A DNA stretch of 34,400 nt from CAYNFH01 sp964396385 (GCA_964396385.1 CAYNFH010000041.1:1-34400), one strand, 5' to 3'; positions 16,799 to 24,100 are shown, numbered from the stretch's first letter. Notes: generated by a model not told the origin, from the sequence alone. Made by a program: numbers and translations.

Positions 16799-17986
16799 AT
16801 GACACTCCAGGCGCATCGCGGAGCGAGGCTTCGCATCGTCGTGCTTGGGATGATGGGGCGCTGCCCGTATGGCGGACAGACGTGGCTATATCTCAACTGG
16901 CTGCGCGGGCTTGCGGCCCTCGGGCACGAGGTCTGGTACGTCGAAGATGACCTTACATGGCCCTACGATCCCGAGCAGAACACCGTCACGGACGACTGCC
17001 GGTACGCGGTAAGGCACATCGCGCGCACCATGGAGCGGATAGGACTCGGCAGGCAGTGGGCCTTCAGACTGGCGGATAGAGAAGGCGCCTGCTGGGGACT
17101 TGACGCGGACAGGCTGGACAGCCTCTACCGCGAATGTGACGTCCTTCTGAACATTGTGGGAGCGACCGACCTGCGCGAAGAGCAGATGGCCGCGCCGCTG
17201 CGCGTCTATGTGGAGACGGATCCTGTAACGGCGGAGCTGAGGCTGGCTGAAGGAGACGCGCATACGCGCCAGGCCTTTGCTAACCATCACGCACTGTTCA
17301 CCTATGGGGAGAACTACGGAGCCTCCGACTGCGGCGTGCCCCTGAACGGCATGACGTACAAAAAGACGCGTCAGCCCGTCGACCTGGAACTATGGCCGAA
17401 CTGCTTCGATCCGGAGGCGCGCTACTTCACTACCATCGGCAACTACCGCCAGGCCGGAAGCGACGTAGTGTACCGCGGCGAGACCTACCGGTGGAGCAAG
17501 CATCACGAATGGGAGAAGATCCTGGATCTGCCGCGTTGCACGGCGCAGCCGTTTGAGCTGGCCGTAAAGGCGGACCAGACCGATAGAGAGCGGCTGGAAG
17601 CGCACGGCTGGAAGGTCGTCTCTCCACTGGAGATGTCTCTGGATGTGTTCGGCGCGTATCCCGCGTATTTCCAGCGCTCGCGGGCGGAGCTGACGGTCGC
17701 GAAGGACCAGAACGTGCGGCTGCGCAGCGGATGGTTCAGCGAGCGGGACGCGTGCTACCTGGCCACAGGCAAGCCGGTGGTGGCCCAGGAGACAGGATTC
17801 ACGAACTCTCTGCCATCGGGCGAGGGGCTGTTTAGCTTCCAAACGATGGCGGAAGCGCTGGATGCAGTGGAGCGCATAAACGCGGACTACGCTCGCCACT
17901 GCCGCGCGGCCCGCCAGGTCGCGCAGGAGTACTTCGAGGCATCTGCCGTAGCCGGACGGCTCCTCAGCGACCTGGGTGTAGGTTAG
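16799..17986 (+). CDS. GT-B-like glycosyltransferase family protein
   Basis: The ATG directly follows the stop of the APH-like gene. The 395-residue protein starts with a Rossmann strand, LRIVVLGMMGRCPYGGQ, then LRGLAALGHEVWYVED, as in GT-B enzymes. Its C-terminal half holds SGWFSERDACYLATGKPVV, followed by AQETGFTNSLPSGEGLFSF and a terminal helix, a layout typical of the nucleotide-sugar-binding lobe in GT1/GT4-like proteins. No signal peptide or membrane helix is visible, so it is probably cytosolic or peripheral. I read it as a glycosyltransferase acting with the GT2 fusion protein, but the exact family and donor sugar are unknown. Confidence 0.65.
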   Translation: MTLQAHRGARLRIVVLGMMGRCPYGGQTWLYLNWLRGLAALGHEVWYVEDDLTWPYDPEQNTVTDDCRYAVRHIARTMERIGLGRQWAFRLADREGACWGLDADRLDSLYRECDVLLNIVGATDLREEQMAAPLRVYVETDPVTAELRLAEGDAHTRQAFANHHALFTYGENYGASDCGVPLNGMTYKKTRQPVDLELWPNCFDPEARYFTTIGNYRQAGSDVVYRGETYRWSKHHEWEKILDLPRCTAQPFELAVKADQTDRERLEAHGWKVVSPLEMSLDVFGAYPAYFQRSRAELTVAKDQNVRLRSGWFSERDACYLATGKPVVAQETGFTNSLPSGEGLFSFQTMAEALDAVERINADYARHCRAARQVAQEYFEASAVAGRLLSDLGVG

Positions 17987-18036
17987 CCGAACCAATTCGA
18001 ACCATGGTTGCGTGATACAGGAAGGGAGGGTTTCCG

Positions 18037-18714
18037 ATGAGACGGATATGCGGCACGAACCGCACGGGATTCACGCTGATCGAGCTGCTTGTGGTGATCG
18101 CCATTATCGCCATCCTCGCAGCCATACTGTTCCCGGTTTTCGCGCAGGCCCGCGAGAAGGCGCGGCAAGCCACCTGCCAGAGCAATCTCAAGCAGATCGG
18201 CCTGTCGACTCTCATGTACGCTCAGGATTACGACGAAACGATGCCGGGATCCGGGTCGTCCGCGACAGGAGGCGATCTTACCGGCCTGCTCGGTCCCTAC
18301 ATCAAGCAGTCAAGCGGCCAGGGAATCTGGCGATGCCCCAGCCATGCGCAGTTTTCTGCGGACGGAAGCTGGACCAGCAGCTACGGCTATAACATCCAGT
18401 ACCTGCTTGCGCCGGGACCGGACTATCCGCACAGCGGATACAACGGTTTCGACAACACCGGAGTAGCGCTGTCCTTCATGGCGCATCCGGCAGATACTCT
18501 CATGTTCATGGACCATACGGCGCCATCCGGGATGACGAAGCTCTATACGTACATCAGCCGTCCCGGCGACACCCAGGACACCAAGGGCTTCGGCCGGCCG
18601 GACTTCCGCCACACCGGCCAGGCGGACGTACTCTTCTGCGAGGGGCATGTCAAGGCGGTCCGGCCGTCATTCGGCTACCCGGCTAATGAGACTGCCAACT
18701 GGGACCCGCGGTAG
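18037..18714 (+). CDS. DUF1559 prepilin-like protein (type II secretion pseudopilin type)
   Basis: ATG 18037 is preceded by GAAGGGAGGG. The leader ends in G, followed by FTLIELLVVIAIIAILAAIL with Glu at +5, then FPVFAQAREKARQATCQSNL and LMYAQDYDETMPG. This signature is abundant in Armatimonadota and Planctomycetota DUF1559 proteins. The C-terminal H-X9-DG motif is present as H-X9-EG (RHTGQADVLFCEG), an Asp-to-Glu change. The 225-residue product is probably a PilD-processed pseudopilin or cell-surface protein. It lies between the glycan cluster and a sugar deacetylase gene three bases downstream. Confidence 0.88.
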   Translation: MRRICGTNRTGFTLIELLVVIAIIAILAAILFPVFAQAREKARQATCQSNLKQIGLSTLMYAQDYDETMPGSGSSATGGDLTGLLGPYIKQSSGQGIWRCPSHAQFSADGSWTSSYGYNIQYLLAPGPDYPHSGYNGFDNTGVALSFMAHPADTLMFMDHTAPSGMTKLYTYISRPGDTQDTKGFGRPDFRHTGQADVLFCEGHVKAVRPSFGYPANETANWDPR

Positions 18715-18717
18715 CGA

Positions 18718-19437
18718 ATGGCCCGCCTGTTGATCGTCAATGCGGACGACTTTGGCCTGAGCTCCGGCGTGAACCGTGGAATCGTGCAGGCTCACCGGCA
18801 CGGAATCGTCACGAGCACTAGCCTCATGGTCCGAATGCCGGCCGCCCCGGAGGCGGCGGCGCTCAGCCGCGAATACCCTCACCTGGGAGTGGGCCTCCAC
18901 CTTGACTTCGGCGAATGGGCATACCGGGATGGAGAGTGGGAACTCCTCTACGAAGTTGTGCCCATGGACGACACGGACACCGTGCGTCACGAGGTGGAGA
19001 GCCAGTTGGCTGCATTCCGGAGGCTGATGGGCCGGGACCCTACACACCTGGACTCTCACCAGCACGCCCACCGTAGTGAGCCGCTACGGTCCTGTACCCA
19101 GGCGCTGGCCGAGCGTCTGGCCATCCCCCTGCGCCACCTGGCGCCGGAAGTCTGCTACTGCGGCGCATTCTATGGCCAGAGCGGAAAGGGATACCCTTTG
19201 CCCCACATGATTTCCGCAGAGGCACTCATCGAGATCCTTCGCGGTTTGCCGGAGGGCGTGACGGAGTTGGCCTGCCATCCCGGCTTCGACGACGGGCTCA
19301 ACACTATGTATCGAGCGGAGCGCGCCCGCGAAGTGGAGACCCTCTGCGCCCCGAGCGTGAGGGAGGCCATTTTGGAGCTGGGAATCCAGCTCTGTTCCTT
19401 CCAACCTCCGCCCCGTTCCAGCAGTATTGCTGGCTGA
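18718..19437 (+). CDS. ChbG/HpnK (YdjC) family carbohydrate deacetylase
   Basis: The 239-residue protein has the family hallmarks: NADDFGLSSGVNRG near the N-terminus (catalytic Asp), GVGLHLDFGEW, the metal-binding LDSHQHAH and ELACHPGF. These enzymes remove acetyl groups from N-acetylated sugars such as diacetylchitobiose or hopanoid-linked GlcNAc, using a divalent metal. It starts three bases after the DUF1559 stop. With glmS, a GlcNAc-kinase-like gene and the glycan cluster nearby, an amino-sugar substrate is plausible. No signal peptide is seen, so it should act in the cytosol. Confidence 0.88.
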   Translation: MARLLIVNADDFGLSSGVNRGIVQAHRHGIVTSTSLMVRMPAAPEAAALSREYPHLGVGLHLDFGEWAYRDGEWELLYEVVPMDDTDTVRHEVESQLAAFRRLMGRDPTHLDSHQHAHRSEPLRSCTQALAERLAIPLRHLAPEVCYCGAFYGQSGKGYPLPHMISAEALIEILRGLPEGVTELACHPGFDDGLNTMYRAERAREVETLCAPSVREAILELGIQLCSFQPPPRSSSIAG

Positions 19438-19513
19438 ATGTTGCAAATCTGTGCGGAATGACCATGCAGCAGACCCAGATTGAGGGCCTGCGAGCAGAAT
19501 AGAACGGGTTATG

Positions 19514-19557
19514 ACGGCCTGGACGCCAGGGGTTTCCCCTGGGCTGCTCCAGGCCGT
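19514..19557 (+). promoter_or_regulatory. Strong nested hairpin upstream of second pilus cassette
   Basis: ACGGCCTGG (19514-19522) pairs with CCAGGCCGT (19549-19557). Inside it CCAGGGG pairs with CCCCTGG across a TTT loop. No T-run follows, so a classical terminator is unlikely. It lies 20 bases before the ATG of the PilV-like gene and may stabilise or attenuate that transcript. Confidence 0.5.
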
Positions 19558-19576
19558 TGACATAGTGAGGCAGTTC

Positions 19577-20035
19577 ATGAAAAGCAGATGCGGCGCCGCA
19601 CGGAGGAAGTCCCGGCGGGCGTCGACCTATATCGAAGCCCTCGTGGCGGGCCTCCTGCTCGCCGTCGGCATGATGGCGCTCGTCAACGTATGGGCGTTCT
19701 CTCTGCGGGTGACGGTGAACACGGACGACGAGAGCATTGCCTATAACCTGGGCCGCTTCGCCCTCGAGCGAGTAAAGCAGTCCGGGTTCGCGACTCCCGA
19801 AGGGACCAGCGCTACCTACTACGACGACAACCAGAACGTGGTCTCCCAGGCGGCCGCCCGGTTCCAGGTAACCACCGGCGTCGTGAGCGACCTCGTGAAG
19901 TCGGGCACGCCGGGCCAATCCGGCGCGGTACCCGCCAACGGCGCGCTCCGTACCGTTACCGTGACGGTTGATTACGCCAGCGGCGGCGGGACGCTGTTCC
20001 AGGAGAACACGTATCTCGCGAGGGGAGGAATCTGA
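19577..20035 (+). CDS. PilV-like prepilin (copy 3)
   Basis: ATG 19577 gives a 152-residue protein with a compact basic leader (MKSRCGAARRKSRRA). An upstream in-frame ATG at 19511 would read through the strong hairpin and lengthen the leader to 36 residues. The signal helix is STYIEALVAGLLLAVGMMAL with Glu at +5, but position -1 is Ala, not Gly. The body is closely related to copy 1 (NTDD.SIAYNLGRFALERVK, VVSDLVKSG, GQSGAVPA, TYLARGGI). The PilW-like gene follows after one base. It is probably a minor pilin of the second cassette. Confidence 0.8.
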   Translation: MKSRCGAARRKSRRASTYIEALVAGLLLAVGMMALVNVWAFSLRVTVNTDDESIAYNLGRFALERVKQSGFATPEGTSATYYDDNQNVVSQAAARFQVTTGVVSDLVKSGTPGQSGAVPANGALRTVTVTVDYASGGGTLFQENTYLARGGI

Positions 20036-20036
20036 G

Positions 20037-20588
20037 ATGGCAGCTCGCTCCCGGAAGGCATTCCGCCGCCGTGCCTTTACTGTGATCGAGATGCTGATCG
20101 TCGGCATGATCACGGTGCTCATCGGCAGCGGCCTCTGGACACTCGTCAACCGCAGCTACGAATCCGGTTATCAGGTGATGAACCAGAACGACGCTCTGGC
20201 CCGCGCGCGGATGGCGATCGACACTCTAGCGGATAGGGTCCGCAGCCTCTCCGCTCTCAACGCCGCTGCGGCATCCGATATCACGTTCACGGATGAGAGC
20301 GGCAACACCGTCCGCTACTGGCTCAACAGCGCGGACCAGACCCTGCGGACAACCGTAAACGGCGTCCCGGCCGGCGGCACGCAGGTCGCCATGGGCCTCC
20401 AGAGTCTCACCTTCACCTACTGGTCCTACAACGGCAGTGCCTGGACGTCCTCTCACGCCCCCGCGCCGCTCGGCAGCGTGGGGAGCGTAGACATGAGCGC
20501 GCTAGTGCAGGTAGGAGGCTACACGCGGCAGGTATTCAGCTCGGTGAAGCTGCGGGCGGTACGGTTCAACAATGCGCAGGGCTTTTGA
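20037..20588 (+). CDS. PilW/PulJ-like prepilin (copy 2)
   Basis: ATG 20037 lies one base after the PilV stop and has AGGGGAGG upstream, so longer in-frame starts are rejected. The 183-residue protein has a basic leader ending in RRRA, then FTVIEMLIVGMITVLIGSG with Glu at +5 and again Ala at -1. It matches the copy at 9350 along its length (GLWTLVNRSY, ESGNTVRYWLNSADQTLR, FTYWSYNGSAW, RQVFSSVKLR). It probably works with the neighbouring PilV- and PilX-like proteins as a tip complex. Confidence 0.8.
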   Translation: MAARSRKAFRRRAFTVIEMLIVGMITVLIGSGLWTLVNRSYESGYQVMNQNDALARARMAIDTLADRVRSLSALNAAAASDITFTDESGNTVRYWLNSADQTLRTTVNGVPAGGTQVAMGLQSLTFTYWSYNGSAWTSSHAPAPLGSVGSVDMSALVQVGGYTRQVFSSVKLRAVRFNNAQGF

Positions 20589-20621
20589 CGGCATCGCCGC
20601 CGTCCACTGGAAACAACGACA

Positions 20622-21842
20622 ATGAAGCAGTTCCGTTCACAAAATCACGGCCGGCAGCGCGGCGGTGTCCTCATCGGCGTGCTGTTCTTCCTGGTCATTA
20701 CCTCTATCCTGCTCATGGGCATCGGCTCCCTGGCCACGGGCCATGAGCAGCGGGCCCAGATGGACGCCAACTACGCCGCGGTTCTGAGCTTGGCGGAAGC
20801 GGGTGTCAACTACGAGTACCGGAAGCTCACCAACAACGTAACCCAGGCTGACACCAGCGCGTTTACGGTGAGCAGTCCCTTCGGCACTCCAGGCACATCC
20901 TTCACCGTGCAGTGCGTCAACCGCGGTACGGCCACGCCCTGGTCCGGACCGGGAACCAACCTGGACGTCCTCAGCACCGGCCAGCTCAACGGAGTGATAC
21001 GCCAGATCCGGGTCTCCTGTAAGGGATATACGGTGATGGGCAAGTTTGCCGTGTTCGGCACGCACTCCGTATACATCCAGGGCAGCGTCAGTATCGTGGG
21101 GGACGTCGGTACGGACGGCGCCGTCACGGTGGGCGGCGCGAGTACCATCCAGGGAGGCGTGTACCTCTTTGGGCCGGGCGCCACGTACTCCGGCGGCACC
21201 CCGGCGGGAGTCTCCTCACAGCCGCTGGTATGGCAGACGGTGGACGAGAAGGCCCTGGCGCTCTTTCCCAACTCCGGCTCTACGGCGCCCGGAGGACTGG
21301 CCTATCTGGCCAGCCACAACGACAATGCCAGGGTGGGACTGCCCGCCTCGGGCGGCACGCTCTCCAGCGGCGTTACCTTGGTCGGCCCCGGCAACTACTA
21401 CGTCACCGGGATCGATACCCACGGCAACACCGGCATCACGTTCGACAACCGCAACGGCGACATCAACGTCTGGGTGGGACCCAGCGGAGGCTCGGGGTCC
21501 GTCTACATGCGCGGCTGCAGCTCCATGGCAACAACCGATCCCAGCCAGGGCGGCCACCAGGTGAACATCCTGGTGGCGACCACCGGCAGCGTGGACATGG
21601 CCGGTACGACGGGCATTGACGCGAACATTTACGCCTACAACAAGGATGCGTACGGCAATCCGTATGGTACCGTCACCAACCACGGCACGCCGGATGTCGT
21701 TGGCTCTATCGTCGCCTACGACGTGACGCTCCAGGGCAACCCCAGCGTCCAGTATATTCCGGGAGTCCAGCAGCCGCAGGTCCCGGACTACTACGGCTTC
21801 GACACATCCTGGCAAGAGGTCAACCCACGCACCATCTGGTGA
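20622..21842 (+). CDS. PilX-like minor pilin / pseudopilin (copy 3)
   Basis: The 406-residue protein has the leader MKQFRSQNHGRQRGG, the helix VLIGVLFFLVITSILLMG and the GHEQRAQMDANYAAVLSLAE segment typical of PilX. The repetitive body (GDVGTDG, SIQGS/TIQGG units, LVGPGNYYVTGID, GTPDVVGSI) is strongly similar to copy 2 at 7670 and of equal length. It ends in GFDTSWQEVNPRTIW, keeping the WxEVNPR tail. Here PilX follows PilV and PilW, while in the first cassette it precedes them, so gene order changed after duplication. A perfect 12-bp hairpin follows the stop. Confidence 0.75.
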   Translation: MKQFRSQNHGRQRGGVLIGVLFFLVITSILLMGIGSLATGHEQRAQMDANYAAVLSLAEAGVNYEYRKLTNNVTQADTSAFTVSSPFGTPGTSFTVQCVNRGTATPWSGPGTNLDVLSTGQLNGVIRQIRVSCKGYTVMGKFAVFGTHSVYIQGSVSIVGDVGTDGAVTVGGASTIQGGVYLFGPGATYSGGTPAGVSSQPLVWQTVDEKALALFPNSGSTAPGGLAYLASHNDNARVGLPASGGTLSSGVTLVGPGNYYVTGIDTHGNTGITFDNRNGDINVWVGPSGGSGSVYMRGCSSMATTDPSQGGHQVNILVATTGSVDMAGTTGIDANIYAYNKDAYGNPYGTVTNHGTPDVVGSIVAYDVTLQGNPSVQYIPGVQQPQVPDYYGFDTSWQEVNPRTIW

Positions 21843-21849
21843 CATGTAC

Positions 21850-21887
21850 GCCCGCAGGACGCCCGGTGGGTACAACGTCCTGCGGGC
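21850..21887 (+). terminator. Perfect 12-bp hairpin after PilX-like gene
   Basis: GCCCGCAGGACG (21850-21861) is exactly complementary to CGTCCTGCGGGC (21876-21887), with a 14-nt loop. It starts eight bases after the stop at 21842. There is no T-run, so it is either a U-less terminator, an attenuator before the PilZ gene, or a 3' stabiliser. Confidence 0.55.
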
Positions 21888-21962
21888 CTGGCTCTCCAGT
21901 CGCGGCACGATAGGACCGACAATATCAGAGAGGACCTTCCCAAGAAGAGGAGGCGGGAACAC

Positions 21963-22301
21963 ATGGCCGAACGACGGCGATCTGAGCGCCTGGAAACCAA
22001 CTGGCGGCTCTACATCGGAATTGGAGACAAGCACATCCTGGGGCGCGTTATCAACGCGAGCGCTTCCGGGCTGAGGTTCAACTGCGCGGCACATCTCCGT
22101 GCGGGTGACACCATCTCCGTTGACGTCGTACCCGCTCTGCCCGGATTCTTCCGCTGCAATGCAACCATCGTGTACGTCTCCGAGGACGGCGCTTCTCGGG
22201 ATGGGGAGCACTCCTACGGCGCCAAGTTCCAGGACGTCTCCGCCTTGGATGGGGAGATCCTCGCCTCCAGCCTCACCAAGCTTCAGCAGAAGGCCGCCTG
22301 A
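21963..22301 (+). CDS. PilZ-domain protein (copy 2), c-di-GMP binding
   Basis: ATG 21963 follows AAGAGGAGGCGGGAAC. The 112-residue protein is a stand-alone PilZ domain with the arginine motif in ERRRSERLE, the N-x-S-x-x-G motif in NASASGLRF and YGAKFQDVS near the end. It is similar to the PilZ domain at 10485 (shared GDTxxVDVxP and FFRC) but lacks that protein's disordered tail. It closes the second pilus cassette as its paralogue closes the first, so each cassette has its own likely c-di-GMP receptor. A hairpin separates it from the PilX-like gene, so its expression may be partly independent. Confidence 0.85.
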   Translation: MAERRRSERLETNWRLYIGIGDKHILGRVINASASGLRFNCAAHLRAGDTISVDVVPALPGFFRCNATIVYVSEDGASRDGEHSYGAKFQDVSALDGEILASSLTKLQQKAA

Positions 22302-22364
22302 ACCTCTGAGGGCCTGAACGCCAATTCCAGCCTGTCACATGCCGGCCCGTTTGCACGTCTATAT

Positions 22365-22442
22365 GACTGACGGGTGACGGGAGACGGAGGACGGACGGGC
22401 TCTGACAACGGTCTCCCCGTCATCGGTCCTCGGTTCTCATCC
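22365..22442. repeat. Heptamer-arm inverted repeat, element D
   Basis: The left arm is GTGACGG, GAGACGG, AGGACGG (22374-22394). The right arm on the opposite strand reads GAGAACCG, AGGACCG, ATGACGG, GGAGACCG. It uses the same NNGACGG heptamer as elements B, C and I. The core is degenerate and lacks a clear GGAATCC. It lies between the PilZ and ECF sigma genes. Confidence 0.6.
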
Positions 22443-22459
22443 ACGGAGGCAGGACGCAA

Positions 22460-23050
22460 ATGGAAGAAGCGGGGGCCCTCGCCTGGGCGCGACCTGTCCC
22501 GGCGGAGGAGCGGAACAGCGGCGCGGCTGCCTTCGAGGTGCTGGTCGATACCCACTACCGGCGGACCTACCACTTCATCTACCGCATGGTTGGCAGCGAG
22601 ACCGACGCCGCCGACCTGACCCAGGAAACCTTTGTGCGCGTCTACCGCGCTCTCCCGCGCCTCCGGGAAGACGCCGCCGCGGGCGCGTGGATCCGCCGCA
22701 TCGCCACCAACCTCTGCCTCGATTTCTTGCGCCGCCGCAGCCAGGGGCCAACCGTCTCCTCCATCGACGCTACCACAGGAGATCCGGAGACGGCCGCCCA
22801 CCGGCAAATCGAGGACCCCTCCGCCCGCCCCGAGCGTCTCTTCGACAGCGCCGAGTCGCTCCGCATCCTCCACCGCGCCGTCCAGTCTCTGCCGGACGAC
22901 TACCGCACGGTCATCGTGCTCCACCACATGGAAGACACCCGCGTTGAGGAGATAGCGGACCTGCTGGGGGTCCCTGTCGGCACCATCAAGTCCCGCCTCA
23001 GCCGTGCACGCCGCGAGCTCAAACGAAAGCTGCTTCCCTTCTTTGGCTAG
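22460..23050 (+). CDS. ECF-type RNA polymerase sigma factor
   Basis: The 196-residue protein has sigma region 2 (FIYRMVGSETDAADLTQETF, then VRVYRALPRL) and region 4 (LPDDYRTVIVLHHMEDTRVE, then EIADLLGVPVGTIKSRLSRA), joined by a linker without region 3. ATG 22460 has GGAGGCAGGA upstream. ECF factors redirect RNA polymerase to stress or envelope genes and are usually followed by an anti-sigma gene. Here none follows: the next gene is a DeoR regulator with its own promoter. Its position after a surface cassette hints at envelope control, but the regulon is unknown. Confidence 0.92.
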   Translation: MEEAGALAWARPVPAEERNSGAAAFEVLVDTHYRRTYHFIYRMVGSETDAADLTQETFVRVYRALPRLREDAAAGAWIRRIATNLCLDFLRRRSQGPTVSSIDATTGDPETAAHRQIEDPSARPERLFDSAESLRILHRAVQSLPDDYRTVIVLHHMEDTRVEEIADLLGVPVGTIKSRLSRARRELKRKLLPFFG

Positions 23051-23144
23051 GGTGTAGGGTACGAGCCCAAGCTGCCCCGCCATCCATTGCACACCGTTTC
23101 CTGTCTGGCACTTAGTGTGTAGTGACACATCACGCGCCGAGATA

Positions 23145-23170
23145 TGTCACATATTCACAGATTTGTGACA
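23145..23170 (+). promoter_or_regulatory. Operator-like inverted repeat upstream of the DeoR promoter
   Basis: TGTCACA (23145-23151) and TGTGACA (23164-23170) form a perfect 7-bp dyad with a 12-base spacer. A second, smaller dyad (TGTG-TAGTGA-CACA) lies near 23116-23129. The dyad ends eight bases before the -35 box, a position suited to an activator or repressor, possibly the DeoR protein itself. Confidence 0.45.
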
Positions 23171-23178
23171 ACTTCGGG

Positions 23179-23207
23179 TTGACTGCGGGACATAACAGGG
23201 CTACAAT
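23179..23207 (+). promoter_or_regulatory. Sigma70-type promoter of the deoR-family gene and perhaps glmS
   Basis: TTGACT (23179-23184) and TACAAT (23202-23207) are separated by exactly 17 bases, each five of six matches to consensus. It is the best promoter seen in the window and lies 54 bases before the ATG at 23261. Confidence 0.65.
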
Positions 23208-23225
23208 AGTGCCACGGCGCAAGCG

Positions 23226-23257
23226 GCCTCCGGCTATCACCCATCACCTATCACCCA
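23226..23257 (+). repeat. Single-arm heptamer array, element M
   Basis: A CCGG-containing stretch is followed by TATCACC, CATCACC, TATCACC, CAACC up to three bases before the DeoR start codon. It resembles the right arm of element H and takes the place of a purine-rich ribosome site, so this mRNA lacks a visible Shine-Dalgarno sequence. Confidence 0.55.
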
Positions 23258-23260
23258 ACC

Positions 23261-24100
23261 ATGTCCGACCATCCCGCTGCACGGCGATTCAGGCTTCTGG
23301 AGGAGCTCCGCGAGCATAACGGAAAGGAGCTCGGCGAGTACGCGCGCCGACTCCAGGTGGATGAGCGCACCATCCGCCGGGACGTGGATACCCTTCAGGA
23401 CCTCATCTCCACCGTCCAGGGAATCGAAGTGCGCCGCGGGCATCTCTTCGCCAGCCGCCAGGGCTATGCCGCGGGCTACTTCACCGGCCAGCTCGACAGC
23501 CGGCGGGAGGCCAAGGAGGCCATCGCCCGCGCCATCGTCCGTACGCTGCCGGACCACGCGGCGGTTGTCGTTACCGCCGGCACCACCACCTACTCCGTGG
23601 CGCGGGAAATCCGACGGGCCGCGTTGGAGGACGAGCCGCCGCACGGGCTGGTCGCCTTTACTAACAGCCTCCCGGCGCTGATGGAGCTCATCGCCGGAGG
23701 CGTCGCCACCGGCGTGGTGGGAGAAGTGTTCAATCCAGACGACTGTGCCTTCCACAGCCACGAGCTCTGCAGCGGGTTCCACCCGGCCGTCGCCGTGGTC
23801 GGCGCCAGCGGCGCGGTCGCCGATGGGGCGGCCGGAACCCTGGACCTGTTCACCCACCGCGCGGAGGAAGCCGCCTTCATGAAGCAGCTCCTCGCGCGCG
23901 TCCCCGAGGTGGTAGTGGCGCTGGATGCCACCAAGGTTGGGCGCCGCCATCCCTGGTCCTTCACGGATAACGGGGCCCTGGCCGGCAAGACGGTCCGGCT
24001 CGTAACCGACGCGCTCACCGATTCCCAGCGCCAACCCCTGGACGAGCTGGCAGCAAATAACTCACGGTTTTCGTTCGAGTATCAAGAGGTCGCAACCTAG
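23261..24100 (+). CDS. DeoR-family transcriptional regulator
   Basis: The 279-residue protein has an N-terminal DeoR helix-turn-helix (residues about 8-55, LGEYARRLQVDERTIRRDVD) and the sugar-phosphate sensor domain (about 75-235) with TAGTTTYSVAREI, FTNSLPAL and VALDATKVGRRH. Family members repress sugar-utilisation genes and are released by phosphorylated sugars. It directly precedes glmS (96 bases apart, with a repeat element between) and may respond to an amino-sugar phosphate such as glucosamine-6-phosphate; this is inference. It has a good promoter and an upstream dyad that could be its own operator. No ribosome site is visible because a heptamer array lies immediately before the ATG. 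Confidence 0.88.
   Translation: MSDHPAARRFRLLEELREHNGKELGEYARRLQVDERTIRRDVDTLQDLISTVQGIEVRRGHLFASRQGYAAGYFTGQLDSRREAKEAIARAIVRTLPDHAAVVVTAGTTTYSVAREIRRAALEDEPPHGLVAFTNSLPALMELIAGGVATGVVGEVFNPDDCAFHSHELCSGFHPAVAVVGASGAVADGAAGTLDLFTHRAEEAAFMKQLLARVPEVVVALDATKVGRRHPWSFTDNGALAGKTVRLVTDALTDSQRQPLDELAANNSRFSFEYQEVAT

Noticed and set aside
21216..22211. Minus-strand frame of 331 codons spanning the PilX and PilZ genes
   Set aside because: It crosses a strong hairpin and two well-supported plus-strand genes and has no recognisable motif.
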